From an uncultured Duncaniella sp. (GTDB taxonomy: Bacteria > Bacteroidota > Bacteroidia > Bacteroidales > Muribaculaceae), in contig CAJUGS010000038.1 in assembly GCA_910586305.1 (NCBI GenBank), positions 1 through 26,994 of the forward strand: a DNA stretch of 26,994 nt, given 5' to 3'. Positions within the stretch are counted from its first letter, which is position 1, and every line of letters begins with the position of its first letter. Shown in pieces: positions 1 to 8,199 of this stretch. Made by a program: the position numbers and the translations under genes. Under the pieces are notes generated by a model. That model worked only from the letters and a program-made list of their open reading frames with translations, was not told the origin of the DNA and made no database searches.

Positions 1-183
1 GTACATAGCAAAATTACTTTTTCCATTGCAAGAAATGTGATAATGATTGGTTTATTATCTAAACGAGGAGTCGATGTGATATCAACTCCTCGTTTGGTAT
101 GTATACACACTATATACACACTATATAATAAGGTACATATATATTAATTAATGTGGTGGTGCCGGAGCCGGCAATGATATGTG
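1..183. other. Non-coding region left of the dcw terminator
   Basis: No convincing coding frame is present in this AT-rich stretch. It contains a perfect 11-bp inverted repeat (listed separately) and an 11-bp tandem repeat at 102-124, in which the unit TATACACACTA occurs twice. A minus-strand box TAATTTTG (plus-strand positions 9-16) fits the Bacteroidetes -7 consensus TAnnTTTG. No TTTG lies 19-21 bp upstream of it, so I do not call it a promoter, although it could serve a gene beyond the left edge. Confidence 0.6.
61..95. terminator. Perfect 11-bp hairpin, possible terminator
   Basis: The arms 61-71 (AAACGAGGAGT) and 85-95 (ACTCCTCGTTT) are exact reverse complements around a 13-nt loop. The loop contains the 8-bp palindrome TGATATCA. 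Neither side carries a long T-run: TTT belongs to the right arm on the plus strand and the minus-strand exit is AT-rich. It could be a bidirectional terminator for genes beyond the left edge or a backup terminator for the ftsZ transcript. An untranslated-leader structure is also possible. Confidence 0.4.
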
Positions 184-246
184 AAAAACAGCCCACCCGG
201 CAGCTGTGTCAATCCATGGGGATAGAACTGCTGCCGGGTGGGCTGT
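184..246 (-). terminator. Rho-independent terminator of the dcw cluster
   Basis: The arms 188-204 and 230-246 form a perfect 17-bp GC-rich stem around a 25-nt loop. Read on the minus strand, the stem starts 13 nt after the ftsZ stop codon and runs into a T-tract (plus-strand A184-A188). This is the classic layout of an intrinsic terminator. It marks ftsZ as the last gene of the cell-division transcript. Confidence 0.88.
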
Positions 247-259
247 CTGTATTGTTGTG

Positions 260-1702
260 TCAATATACGAAAGTCTGACCGGACATTGAGGATGCTGCAG
301 GACGTGCTCCCTTGTCGTAGGCTCCGTTGTGGACACTGTCCACTATCGCGCGGTCGCGCTTGTAGGTGGGATAGCGGTCGAGGGTGTCGCATACGGCATC
401 GTCGTCAAGCTGGTTGAGTCCGAGGATTATCATAGAAGCGCGGTCCTTGTTGCCTGTGAGCTCTTTGAGCTTGCCGGAACCGTATTCGCGTGCGATACGG
501 GTGGGGGATACTTCCGACGGTTTTGGCTTGGCCGGTATCGGAGGAGGGGTGACCGGTCCGCCGTGTGGCGTATGGATGTGGTTTCCTGCTCCGTGTACCG
601 ATTCAGTCGGGCGCTGTGCCGGTGGGGTGTGTCGTCCTCCTCCTAATGGAAACGGGCTGCGCGTGGTGTTCTGCTGACGTATGAGGTCGTCCTCCTCGTC
701 GCGGATTGTGACGTCGAAACCGGCTGCAAGAATGGTTATCTTCACGCCGTTTCCGAGTGTGCGGTCGAAGCCCACACCCCACACGACATCAACCTCCGAA
801 TTGATGGAGCTGATGAACGATGTGAGCTCGGCTGTCTCTGACATGAGGAATTCCTCCTCGGCATCGGGATTGAAGAATATGTTGAACAGCAGCTTCTTTG
901 AGCCGAGGATGTCGCGGTTTTTCAGAAGCGGGGAATTGAGGGCGTCGTTTATGGCTGCCGAGACACGTCCCTCTCCCTCGCCGTAGCCGGTGGAGATTAT
1001 GGCTGCGCCTCCGTTGCGGAGTGTGGAGTCGACATCGTTGAAGTCGAGGTTGATGAGGCCTTCCGAAGTGATGATTTCCGATATGGAGCGTGCGGCTATG
1101 GCCAGAGTGTCGTCGGCCTTGCCGAACGCGTTGAGGAAGTTGAAGTCACCGTAGATTTCGGTGAGCCGTTCGTTGTTGATCACCAGAAGAGCGTCGACAT
1201 ACTGGGCCATCTCGTCGGCACCGACAATGGCCTTCTTGATTTTTGCCTGTCCTTCGAAGAGGAACGGGATGGTGACAATGCCTATGGTGAGCAGTCCGCG
1301 CTCCTTGGCTATACGTGCCACGACGGGAGCGGCTCCGGTTCCGGTGCCTCCGCCCATTCCGGCTGTGATGAACACCATCTTTGTCTCGTCGTCGAATATA
1401 CGTCCGATTTCCTCGGCACTGTCCTCGGCAAACGCGCGTGCCACTTCGGGCTTGTTGCCTGCACCAAGTCCGTTGCCTATCTGGAGCTTGTTGGGCACCA
1501 GTGAGTTCCTGAGGGCCTGACGGTCAGTGTTGATGTTGACGTAGGACACCTGAGGTATATCTTGCTTGAACATATGGTTGACGGCATTGTTGCCGCCACC
1601 GCCTACTCCCACAGCCTTGATGATGATGGGATCGGGTTCGTCGGCAGAAGGTGTGAACGCCGAGGTATCGTCGATATTGTTAGGGTAATTATCTTCTGAC
1701 AT
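260..1702 (-). CDS. ftsZ: Cell division protein FtsZ
   Basis: This is the tubulin-like GTPase that polymerises into the cytoplasmic Z-ring and organises the divisome. The 480-residue product has the nucleotide-binding start VGVGGGGNNA (residues 31-40), the tubulin signature GMGGGTGTG (115-123) and the T7 synergy loop NLDFNDV (218-224). The GTPase core ends near residue 335. A Pro- and His-containing linker follows (about 345-405), then a basic stretch. The usual C-terminal peptide is not at the very end: a candidate, YPTYKRDR, lies at 444-451 and is followed by about 30 further residues ending in FVY. The ATG at 1702 fits because the next residues lead directly into the core. It is the last gene of the cluster, 44 nt after ftsA, with the terminator immediately downstream. 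Confidence 0.98.
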   Translation of the reverse strand: MSEDNYPNNIDDTSAFTPSADEPDPIIIKAVGVGGGGNNAVNHMFKQDIPQVSYVNINTDRQALRNSLVPNKLQIGNGLGAGNKPEVARAFAEDSAEEIGRIFDDETKMVFITAGMGGGTGTGAAPVVARIAKERGLLTIGIVTIPFLFEGQAKIKKAIVGADEMAQYVDALLVINNERLTEIYGDFNFLNAFGKADDTLAIAARSISEIITSEGLINLDFNDVDSTLRNGGAAIISTGYGEGEGRVSAAINDALNSPLLKNRDILGSKKLLFNIFFNPDAEEEFLMSETAELTSFISSINSEVDVVWGVGFDRTLGNGVKITILAAGFDVTIRDEEDDLIRQQNTTRSPFPLGGGRHTPPAQRPTESVHGAGNHIHTPHGGPVTPPPIPAKPKPSEVSPTRIAREYGSGKLKELTGNKDRASMIILGLNQLDDDAVCDTLDRYPTYKRDRAIVDSVHNGAYDKGARPAASSMSGQTFVY

Positions 1703-1746
1703 AATAATGGAATTTTCTAACTGTTTGTGTTACCGTAAACTTGTGC

Positions 1747-3279
1747 TTATTCATCATCGTTCTCATAGAGGTTGTCGCTCATGAGATTGGCCACCCTTGT
1801 GCGCAGGTCTCCGAATGTTTTTCGCCATATGCTTGGCTTCTTTTGTGATTCTTGGCGTGTTTCAGTTTCTTCTCGTGGAGTCTCGCGTTCAATCACCGGC
1901 GGTCGCCTCTCAACGGCCGGCCTCGGTGTGATAGGCGGGTTGACCGGTGTGGTGTGGGTTGTTGTCGCTGCCGCAGGAGTGACCGGTGTGGCTGGGGCCG
2001 CGGGAGTGGCAGGAGTGGCGGGTGTAGCCGGTGCAGCCGGGGTTGTCGGAGTGGCGACAGCCGGTCTTTGGTATGTCGGTGTCTCCACGGGTCTTTGGTA
2101 GACGGGTGTATCGTTCACAATCGGGCGTGATTCGATAGGTTTCGGGCTGAGGCACTCTGAGGGGAAGTTTCGGGCGGCCTCGGTGAGTATCGAGATAACG
2201 TCGACAGCATCGGCTCCCGAGATGCGACCGTCGAGGATGCGCACCTTGTTGCCTACGGCTCCTGTGCGCACGCGCAGTTCCGACATCTGTTCGAGTCGCT
2301 GGTTGAATCCGTTGAGGCGTGCTCCGCGACCGATTATCACGATTCCTTCGGGGAGACGGTCGGGGGTGAATCCGGCATATTCAATCTGTTTGACAATGTT
2401 GAGTATGATTTCGCCGGCACGTGCGGCCACATAGTTGTTGACTGCGGCATATTCCGCTCCTCCGCCCATCATTCCGCTCTCTTGTCCGGGCAGTGCCGAT
2501 CCGCCCTGTATCTTGAGCTCTTCGGCACGTTCTTCGAGATGGTTGAGTGCGGTGATGTCGCGTGTGATGTTGCGCGAGCCCATGGGTATTGTGGCAAGGT
2601 GTACGAGAACGCCGTTCTTGTAGATTGCCACGGTGGTTGTCTCGGCACCGAAGTCGACGAGCATACATCCGAGTCGTTTCTCTTCGGATGTCAGCACGAG
2701 GTCGGCCTCGGCCAGGGGGCGCACGAATGTATCCACTATTCTCAGTCCCAGCCGCTCCTCGATGACCCTCGAGAGATTGCGCACAAGCTGCGAGCGGCAG
2801 GTGATGAGGTTGAGGCTGGCACTTACGTGTGAGCCTATCATGCCCACCGGCTTAGATGTGGGTGTGCCGTTGACCACGAGCAGTTCGCGTGGTGTCACGC
2901 TCACGACGTCGCGGTCGGGGATGGCCGACGATAGAGCCTCGTCGGTGATTTCTTCGATGAGCGAACGGGTGATTTCGGTCTCCTGGGCCATGCGTCGCTC
3001 TATGTTTATGGCCGATGCTGAGAGCGAGCGTCCGCCTATGCTGAGATACACACCCTGTACCTTGCGCGGAGCCAGCCGCTGCTCCAGTCGTCCCACCACA
3101 TTTCTCACAGCTGATGCGGTTTCCACCACATTGAGTATGCAGCCGTGGTGTACGATGTCGCATATGCGTTCTTCCTCAACGGCTTTGACATTGAGTGACC
3201 CGGAGGTATCGACGGTGCCGACTGCTCCCTTTATCTTTGAGCTTCCTATTTCAAGGGCGATTAGTGTCTTTTCTTCCAT
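1747..3279 (-). CDS. ftsA: Cell division protein FtsA
   Basis: FtsA is an actin-like ATPase that tethers FtsZ to the inner membrane. I place the start at the ATG at 3279, giving 510 residues beginning MEEKTLIALEIGSSKIKG. The frame stays open upstream, but that extension is antisense-like filler overlapping ftsQ. Actin-fold phosphate motifs are visible at 9-20 (LEIGSSKIKGAV) and around 208-216 (VDFGAETTT), with an adenosine-type motif near 312-323 (GIVIIGRGARLN). Residues 376-480 form a low-complexity linker with TPxYQRP repeats and a Thr-Pro-Ala run at 410-438. The end (481-510) is a basic amphipathic segment, KPSIWRKTFGDLRTRVANLM, then an acidic tail. That segment fits the membrane-targeting helix. 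The product is longer than typical FtsA (about 420 residues) because of the linker. Confidence 0.95.
   Translation of the reverse strand: MEEKTLIALEIGSSKIKGAVGTVDTSGSLNVKAVEEERICDIVHHGCILNVVETASAVRNVVGRLEQRLAPRKVQGVYLSIGGRSLSASAINIERRMAQETEITRSLIEEITDEALSSAIPDRDVVSVTPRELLVVNGTPTSKPVGMIGSHVSASLNLITCRSQLVRNLSRVIEERLGLRIVDTFVRPLAEADLVLTSEEKRLGCMLVDFGAETTTVAIYKNGVLVHLATIPMGSRNITRDITALNHLEERAEELKIQGGSALPGQESGMMGGGAEYAAVNNYVAARAGEIILNIVKQIEYAGFTPDRLPEGIVIIGRGARLNGFNQRLEQMSELRVRTGAVGNKVRILDGRISGADAVDVISILTEAARNFPSECLSPKPIESRPIVNDTPVYQRPVETPTYQRPAVATPTTPAAPATPATPATPAAPATPVTPAAATTTHTTPVNPPITPRPAVERRPPVIERETPREETETRQESQKKPSIWRKTFGDLRTRVANLMSDNLYENDDE
1966..2052 (-). repeat. Degenerate Thr-Pro-Ala coding repeat within ftsA
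   Basis: This stretch encodes FtsA residues 410-438, built from repeated TP, APA and TPA units, for example TPAAPATPATPATPAAPATP. The DNA repeats are imperfect GC-rich triplet blocks, so the region may vary in length between strains by slippage while keeping frame. The protein segment is expected to be disordered. Confidence 0.75.
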
Positions 3280-3317
3280 GTCTTGTGGGGTATGTGGATG
3301 TGAGTGTGTGGGGTGAG

Positions 3318-4256
3318 TTATTGTTGTTTTTTCTGAGCGGCAGATGCTCTGGCGAGCGCTTCGGCTTTGCGGCGTGCCGGAATCGGGGTTTCGGAATGGG
3401 CCTTCACTCCCGGTACGGCTCGTCCTGGAGCCACATCGTCGCCGGCGAGCATTGTGCCGGTGTCGACGCTCTCGTCTTCCTCGTAGCGCGACACCTCCAC
3501 GTGTATCTGTCGGCGGTGGCGTTTGGTGGCCACAAGCTGGCCGTTCCATTTCACCGTGAGGGTATCGTATTTCTCCCAGCCTTGGCGCGGTAGTACTTCG
3601 GTGTAGAACCGGCTCAGGCGGTAGAACTTGTTTTCGAGGTCGACGGGCGCTCCGATGTTGATCACATGATCTCTCACCACGGGGATGAGGATGATGTCGC
3701 GGGGAGATTTCACCTTGATCATGGAGACGAAGTTGCTCCACACTGAGTCGGAGGCGATATACTGCACCAGCGGCATGAGCGAGAGGGGGGTGAAGATGGA
3801 GTCGGAGGGATTGAAGTCGCCCTCGATGATGGGGACATTCTTGTGGTAGCGGGCCGATGCTGTGACGCGTTTGCCGGCACGGTTGACATAGTAGCTGCAC
3901 TCGCTGTCAAAGACCCGGAGCACCGGTTCGATGGGCACAGCCTTGATGCGAATGGAGCCGTCGGTGTATCTCACCACAGATGCGTCCTCGATTTTGTCGA
4001 GGGCCAGCAGGCGACGGCGCAGATCGTCAGTGCAGATGTTGGCCAGATTCATACCTGTCGCGCGTGAGGGCAGGCTGTCGAGCTCGCGGATCAGTTCGTC
4101 GGAGGTGACGAATCCGTTGCTGTCGGCGTTGCCTGTCACTTCTACGGTCATTCCCGTACACAGTCCGTCGTCGGGCTCGGCGGCCGAGACGAAAAGGGAG
4201 ATGACCAGGTAGGTCATGAGCATGGCGGAGAATATGACTTTCAGATAGCGGGGCAT
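3318..4256 (-). CDS. ftsQ: Cell division protein FtsQ/DivIB-like
   Basis: FtsQ is a bitopic inner-membrane divisome protein that links FtsL and partner proteins to the septal synthase in the periplasm. The 312-residue product has a short cytoplasmic start and one membrane segment (about 7-24). A POTRA-like region follows (about 35-110, with VEVTGN at 38-43), and then the FtsQ beta domain to about 250. The last 60 residues are hydrophilic and rich in charge, Ala and Pro, ending in a basic Ala-rich stretch; this is an extension beyond the core. Recognition is partly by position, between murC and ftsA, since FtsQ diverges quickly. The gaps are 32 nt to murC and 38 nt to ftsA. The ATG at 4256 directly precedes the membrane segment. 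Confidence 0.9.
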   Translation of the reverse strand: MPRYLKVIFSAMLMTYLVISLFVSAAEPDDGLCTGMTVEVTGNADSNGFVTSDELIRELDSLPSRATGMNLANICTDDLRRRLLALDKIEDASVVRYTDGSIRIKAVPIEPVLRVFDSECSYYVNRAGKRVTASARYHKNVPIIEGDFNPSDSIFTPLSLMPLVQYIASDSVWSNFVSMIKVKSPRDIILIPVVRDHVINIGAPVDLENKFYRLSRFYTEVLPRQGWEKYDTLTVKWNGQLVATKRHRRQIHVEVSRYEEDESVDTGTMLAGDDVAPGRAVPGVKAHSETPIPARRKAEALARASAAQKKQQ

Positions 4257-4288
4257 ATGTCAGGCTCAGTGGTCTGAAGTGTGATGGA

Positions 4289-5683
4289 TTATCGTTTTTG
4301 GTTGTCTATGTTCTCTATGATTTGGGGGAGGAAGGTGTTGATGTCGCCGGCTCCCACTGTTAAGAGAATGTCAAAATTACAATTTTTCAGCGTTTCTACC
4401 AATTTTTCTTTGGGTATTAATACTTTATCGGCAGTTTTAACACTCCGGAATATCATTTCGGAGGTCACTCCGGGTATCGGTTCCTCGCGGGCGGGGTATA
4501 TGTCGAGGAGTATGAGGTGGTCGGAGGCCGAGAGGGCGTCGGCAAACTCGGGTGCGAAGTCGCGTGTGCGGCTGTAGAGATGGGGTTGGAATGCCACAGT
4601 GAGTTCGCGGCCCGGATAGAGGGCCTTCACTGACGCTATGGAGCTGCGCAGTTCCTCGGGATGGTGTGCGTAGTCGTCGATGATCACGCGTCCGTTCCCG
4701 GAGTCTTCCTTGAGCCATGTCTCGAAGCGGCGTTTTGTGCCCATATAGGTCGAGAGTGCTTTTCGTATAGTCTCGGGGTCGAAGATGCCCGCTGCGATGA
4801 CTGCTGCAACTGCGGCTACGGCATTCTCGATGTTCACCTCCACGGGTACTCCGAGGTTGACGTTGCGTATCACTCCCAGCGGTGTCACGAGGTCAAATGT
4901 GATGTGGCCCGGCGTGTATCTCACATATCCGGCATGGAAGTCGCCTTTGTCGCGCGAGTAGGTGTAGACTCTCACTCCCTCCTGCGGGCGAGGATGCAGT
5001 TTGAGGCCTTCGTGGACTATCAGAGCGCCTCCCGGACGCACCAGCTCGGTGAAGTGGGCGAAGCTCTCGAGATAGGCCTCCTCGGTGCCGTAGATGTCGA
5101 GGTGGTCCGGGTCGGTGGCGGTGATTACGGCCACCGTGGGGCTGAGGTGGTGGAAGGAACGGTCGTATTCGTCGGCCTCGATGACGCTGTAGGACGACGA
5201 GGGGGAGAGAAGGAAGTTGCTGTCGTAGTTCTTGAGCACACCGCCGAGGAATGCGTTGCATCCCACGGTTCCGGTCTGGAGTATGTGGGCGGCCATCGAC
5301 GATGTGGTGGTCTTGCCGTGGGTGCCTGCGAAACAGAGCGACTTGGTGTCGCGGGTGATGAGGCCGAGTACTCTGGCCCGTTTCATAATCTCGAATCCGT
5401 TGTCGCGGAACCATCGGAGTATCGGCAGATCCTCGGGCACGGCGGGGGTGTAGACCACCAGTGTCGTGGCCGGGTCGCGGAATGCTTCGGGGATGGTGGA
5501 GTCGGAGGGGTCGAACGTGATGTCGGCGCCTTCCTGCTGCAGGGCGGTGGTGAGGGCTGTGGGTGTGCGGTCATATCCGGCCACATTCTTGCCACGGCTC
5601 AGATAGTAGCGTTCGAGAGCGGCCATTCCTATGCCTCCCGCTCCGACGAAGTATATATTGTCGTATATGTGTTCCTGACTCAT
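4289..5683 (-). CDS. murC: UDP-N-acetylmuramate--L-alanine ligase
   Basis: MurC adds L-alanine to UDP-MurNAc with ATP, the first amino-acid step of peptidoglycan precursor synthesis in the cytoplasm. The 464-residue length is normal. The N-terminal dinucleotide-like motif FVGAGGIGM lies at 12-20, the ATP-binding P-loop GTHGKTTT at 120-127, and the Mur-ligase middle-domain and C-terminal motifs follow, including DYAHHPEE. The ATG at 5683 overlaps the murG stop in a 4-nt ATGA, so translation of the two is probably coupled. Confidence 0.97.
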   Translation of the reverse strand: MSQEHIYDNIYFVGAGGIGMAALERYYLSRGKNVAGYDRTPTALTTALQQEGADITFDPSDSTIPEAFRDPATTLVVYTPAVPEDLPILRWFRDNGFEIMKRARVLGLITRDTKSLCFAGTHGKTTTSSMAAHILQTGTVGCNAFLGGVLKNYDSNFLLSPSSSYSVIEADEYDRSFHHLSPTVAVITATDPDHLDIYGTEEAYLESFAHFTELVRPGGALIVHEGLKLHPRPQEGVRVYTYSRDKGDFHAGYVRYTPGHITFDLVTPLGVIRNVNLGVPVEVNIENAVAAVAAVIAAGIFDPETIRKALSTYMGTKRRFETWLKEDSGNGRVIIDDYAHHPEELRSSIASVKALYPGRELTVAFQPHLYSRTRDFAPEFADALSASDHLILLDIYPAREEPIPGVTSEMIFRSVKTADKVLIPKEKLVETLKNCNFDILLTVGAGDINTFLPQIIENIDNQKR

Positions 5684-6768
5684 TTCCTGATGATTTTTTC
5701 TAACTGGTCCACAATTCTCTCGTCGGCTCCTTTGAGTGCCATTGACGAGATATTTTCAGTGAGTTTGCGTTGTGCCTCGGTGTCGTCGATGAGCGAGGCA
5801 AGGGTGGGGGAGAGTCGGGCCGGAGCGTCGGCATCGAGAATCATGATGGCAGCTCCGCGTGTCGACAGTGCCTCGGCATTGTGGCGCTGATGGTCCTCGG
5901 CCACGTTGGGCGACGGGATAAGTATCACGGCCTTGCCGAGATTCTGAAGCTCGGATATTGTGCCGGCTCCTGCGCGCGACACCACCACGTCGGCTGCACG
6001 ATAGGCCGTGTCCATTCCGGTGATAAATGTCGTGGCCTTGACATTGGGGTAGCGCGAAGCTGTCTCGGCAAAGTGTTCGGCTCCGTAGCGTCCGGTTTGC
6101 CACAGAAGCGACACTCCCTTGGAGGCAAGCATATCGAGCGATGCTGCGATAGATTCGTTGACGGTTCTTGCGCCCAGCGAGCCTCCCACGGAGAGCACCA
6201 GTGGCTTGTCGGGGTCGAATCCGAGCTGTGCCTTGGCCTCGGCCTTGGTGAGAGGGCATTCCTCGAGGTCTTTGCGGGTGGGATTGCCTGTCTTGATGAT
6301 TTTTCCGGCGGGGAAGAATCGGTCCAGTCCGTCATAGGCCACGCAGATGGCCTCGGCCTTTCCGGCAAGGAGCTTGTTGGTCACGCCGGGATAGGAGTTC
6401 TGCTCCTGGAGCAGGGTGGGTATGCCTCTCTTCTGTGCCTCCTTGAGCACAGGGCCGGACGCGTAACCGCCTACTCCGACAGCCACGTCGGGGCCGAACT
6501 CCTTCACGATTCGGCGGGCTTTCCGCAGCGATTTCCACAGTTTCCAGAGCACACCGAAATTTCTCCAGAGTCTCTTGCGGTCAAATCCGGCCACGGGGAG
6601 CCCCTCGATGGGGTATCCGGCTGCGGGGACACGTTCCATCTCCATACGTCCGAGCGCGCCCACAAAGAGGATGTCGGCGTCGGGATAGCGGCGTTTCACC
6701 GCGTTTGCTATTGAGAGGGCGGGGAAAATGTGGCCTCCTGTGCCACCCCCCGATATGAGGACTTTCAT
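5680..6768 (-). CDS. murG: UDP-GlcNAc:undecaprenyl-PP-MurNAc-pentapeptide GlcNAc transferase
   Basis: MurG converts lipid I to lipid II by adding GlcNAc on the inner face of the cytoplasmic membrane. The 362-residue product carries the GT28 N-terminal glycine loop GGGTGGH (7-13), the GVGGYASGP motif near 98-106 and LLQEQNSYPG near 118-127. In the C-terminal domain it has SVGGSLGA and the donor-site motif SRAGAGTISEL. It follows ftsW by 30 nt and overlaps murC by 4 nt. Confidence 0.97.
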   Translation of the reverse strand: MKVLISGGGTGGHIFPALSIANAVKRRYPDADILFVGALGRMEMERVPAAGYPIEGLPVAGFDRKRLWRNFGVLWKLWKSLRKARRIVKEFGPDVAVGVGGYASGPVLKEAQKRGIPTLLQEQNSYPGVTNKLLAGKAEAICVAYDGLDRFFPAGKIIKTGNPTRKDLEECPLTKAEAKAQLGFDPDKPLVLSVGGSLGARTVNESIAASLDMLASKGVSLLWQTGRYGAEHFAETASRYPNVKATTFITGMDTAYRAADVVVSRAGAGTISELQNLGKAVILIPSPNVAEDHQRHNAEALSTRGAAIMILDADAPARLSPTLASLIDDTEAQRKLTENISSMALKGADERIVDQLEKIIRK

Positions 6769-6798
6769 GATTATTTGAAAAATTTAACGTATAACGCT

Positions 6799-8124
6799 CT
6801 AAAGCTGCATACGGTTCTCGTCGCGCAGCTGTTCCGGCAGAGCTTCCTGTTCTTCGCGCGTCTCGGATGTCCGGTTGCCGTGTCGGGTGGCCGTTCGGCT
6901 CACCGAAAGCATTATTCCGAATGCTATGCAGGTGATGATGATCGAGGTGCCGCCTTTCGATATGAGAGGCAGCGGTTGTCCGGATACGGGGAACACCCCT
7001 GTGACGATGCCCATATGGAACAGGGCCTGGAATGCTATCATGACGGCCATGCCCATCACGATGAGCGCCGGATAGGTGATATTGCATCTCGACGCTATAC
7101 CGGCGGCACGTCCGAGCAGCCACAGATACAACACCAGCACCAGCACTCCGCCCACCAGTCCGAGCTCTTCGACCACGATGGCGTATATATAGTCGGAGAA
7201 TGCAAGCGGCAGGCGCGAGGCCTCGCGTGAGTTGCCGAATCCCACTCCGTAGACTCCGCCGTGGGCCTGGGCCATATAGGAGAGTATCTCCTGGCGGTTG
7301 ACGCCTCTGGGTTCAATCTCCCATTTGGGCACCGAGTCGGCGCTGTGGCGCGAGATGCGTGCCATCCAGGTGCCCAGTCGTGACTCGGCTGTCTTCTGTC
7401 CCTCCATCTCGATTCTCTGCTCGGCGTCGGCCGGTATTTCGCGGGCCTCGGTGAAGTAGAGGAACCCCACGAAGGCTATGCCGCCTATCACGAAGGTGCC
7501 TGTGAGCGCCAGGAGGTGGGTGAACTTTACTCCGCCGATTATCATCATGGAGTAGGTGATGGCAAAGAGGAGCAGCGTGTTGGTGAGTCCCTGTTTCACC
7601 AGCAGCAGGCAGAATACGGCCAGGATGGCGGCGCATATCATCATGCCCTTACGCGTTATGCCCACGCCCTTTGGATTCTGGTTGAGCGACATGACAAGCG
7701 CCACAAGCAACACTGCCGAGATCTTGATCATCTCGGCCGGATAGATGCCGAATCCCAGCAGGCTCATGGAGCGCCGCGCACCGTTGATATATTGTCCCCA
7801 GAACATCACGTAGACCATTGCGGCCACGCTGGCTATGGAGAAGACCACGGTGAAGTAGGCGAAGAAGCTATAGTGGCGGCGCGAGAAGAACCACGTCAGT
7901 CCTATACCCGCCGAGAGCATGGCGAGATGGCGCAGTATGGGGCCCATCACGCCGATCGACGACGATGCGACCTCGCGCGAGGACGCACTGTATAGCTCGA
8001 TCACCGAGATGATGCAGAGGGCAATGAAGATACCCCATATGTGTTTGTCGCCCGAGGCTACGGCCTTGGGTTTTGTGGACGCCTGTGTGGTGGCGCCTGG
8101 AGTGGATGTCGAGGCAGAGACCAT
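6799..8124 (-). CDS. ftsW: SEDS-family septal glycan polymerase FtsW
   Basis: FtsW is the multi-pass glycan polymerase that works with the class B PBP at the septum. The 441-residue product has a Ser/Thr-rich cytoplasmic start (1-26) followed by about ten membrane segments. SEDS landmarks are GARR (115-118), the catalytic-loop segment LAFSDYIYAIVVEELG with Asp311, and PLPLISKGGTS (384-394). A large extracytoplasmic loop at about 226-300 is hydrophilic. The position between murD and murG argues for FtsW rather than RodA. The 75 nt between it and murD hold a 9-bp direct repeat and no matching promoter. Confidence 0.95.
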   Translation of the reverse strand: MVSASTSTPGATTQASTKPKAVASGDKHIWGIFIALCIISVIELYSASSREVASSSIGVMGPILRHLAMLSAGIGLTWFFSRRHYSFFAYFTVVFSIASVAAMVYVMFWGQYINGARRSMSLLGFGIYPAEMIKISAVLLVALVMSLNQNPKGVGITRKGMMICAAILAVFCLLLVKQGLTNTLLLFAITYSMMIIGGVKFTHLLALTGTFVIGGIAFVGFLYFTEAREIPADAEQRIEMEGQKTAESRLGTWMARISRHSADSVPKWEIEPRGVNRQEILSYMAQAHGGVYGVGFGNSREASRLPLAFSDYIYAIVVEELGLVGGVLVLVLYLWLLGRAAGIASRCNITYPALIVMGMAVMIAFQALFHMGIVTGVFPVSGQPLPLISKGGTSIIITCIAFGIMLSVSRTATRHGNRTSETREEQEALPEQLRDENRMQL

Positions 8125-8139
8125 TCTGTTGTGTTAAAA

Positions 8140-8165
8140 GAGTGTCGTTATATGAGGAGTGTCGT
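8140..8165. repeat. 9-bp direct repeat upstream of ftsW
   Basis: GAGTGTCGT occurs at 8140-8148 and again at 8157-8165, a 17-bp period, in the gap between murD and ftsW. Reading toward ftsW, the copies lie about 15-40 nt before the start codon. This could be a pair of protein-binding half-sites or chance; nothing else in the sequence decides it. Confidence 0.35.
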
Positions 8166-8199
8166 GGGTGGTGGGGCAAGGCCGTCGGCAGACTCTGCG

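Noticed and set aside
3280..3900. N-terminal extension of 207 residues in frame with FtsA
   Set aside because: It overlaps ftsQ in another frame and has no family resemblance; the FtsA actin-like start begins at the ATG at 3279.
4661..5890. Open frame of 409 codons on the plus strand opposite murC
   Set aside because: It is the antisense shadow of GC-rich murC and murG coding sequence; composition is Val-, Gly- and His-rich with no motif.
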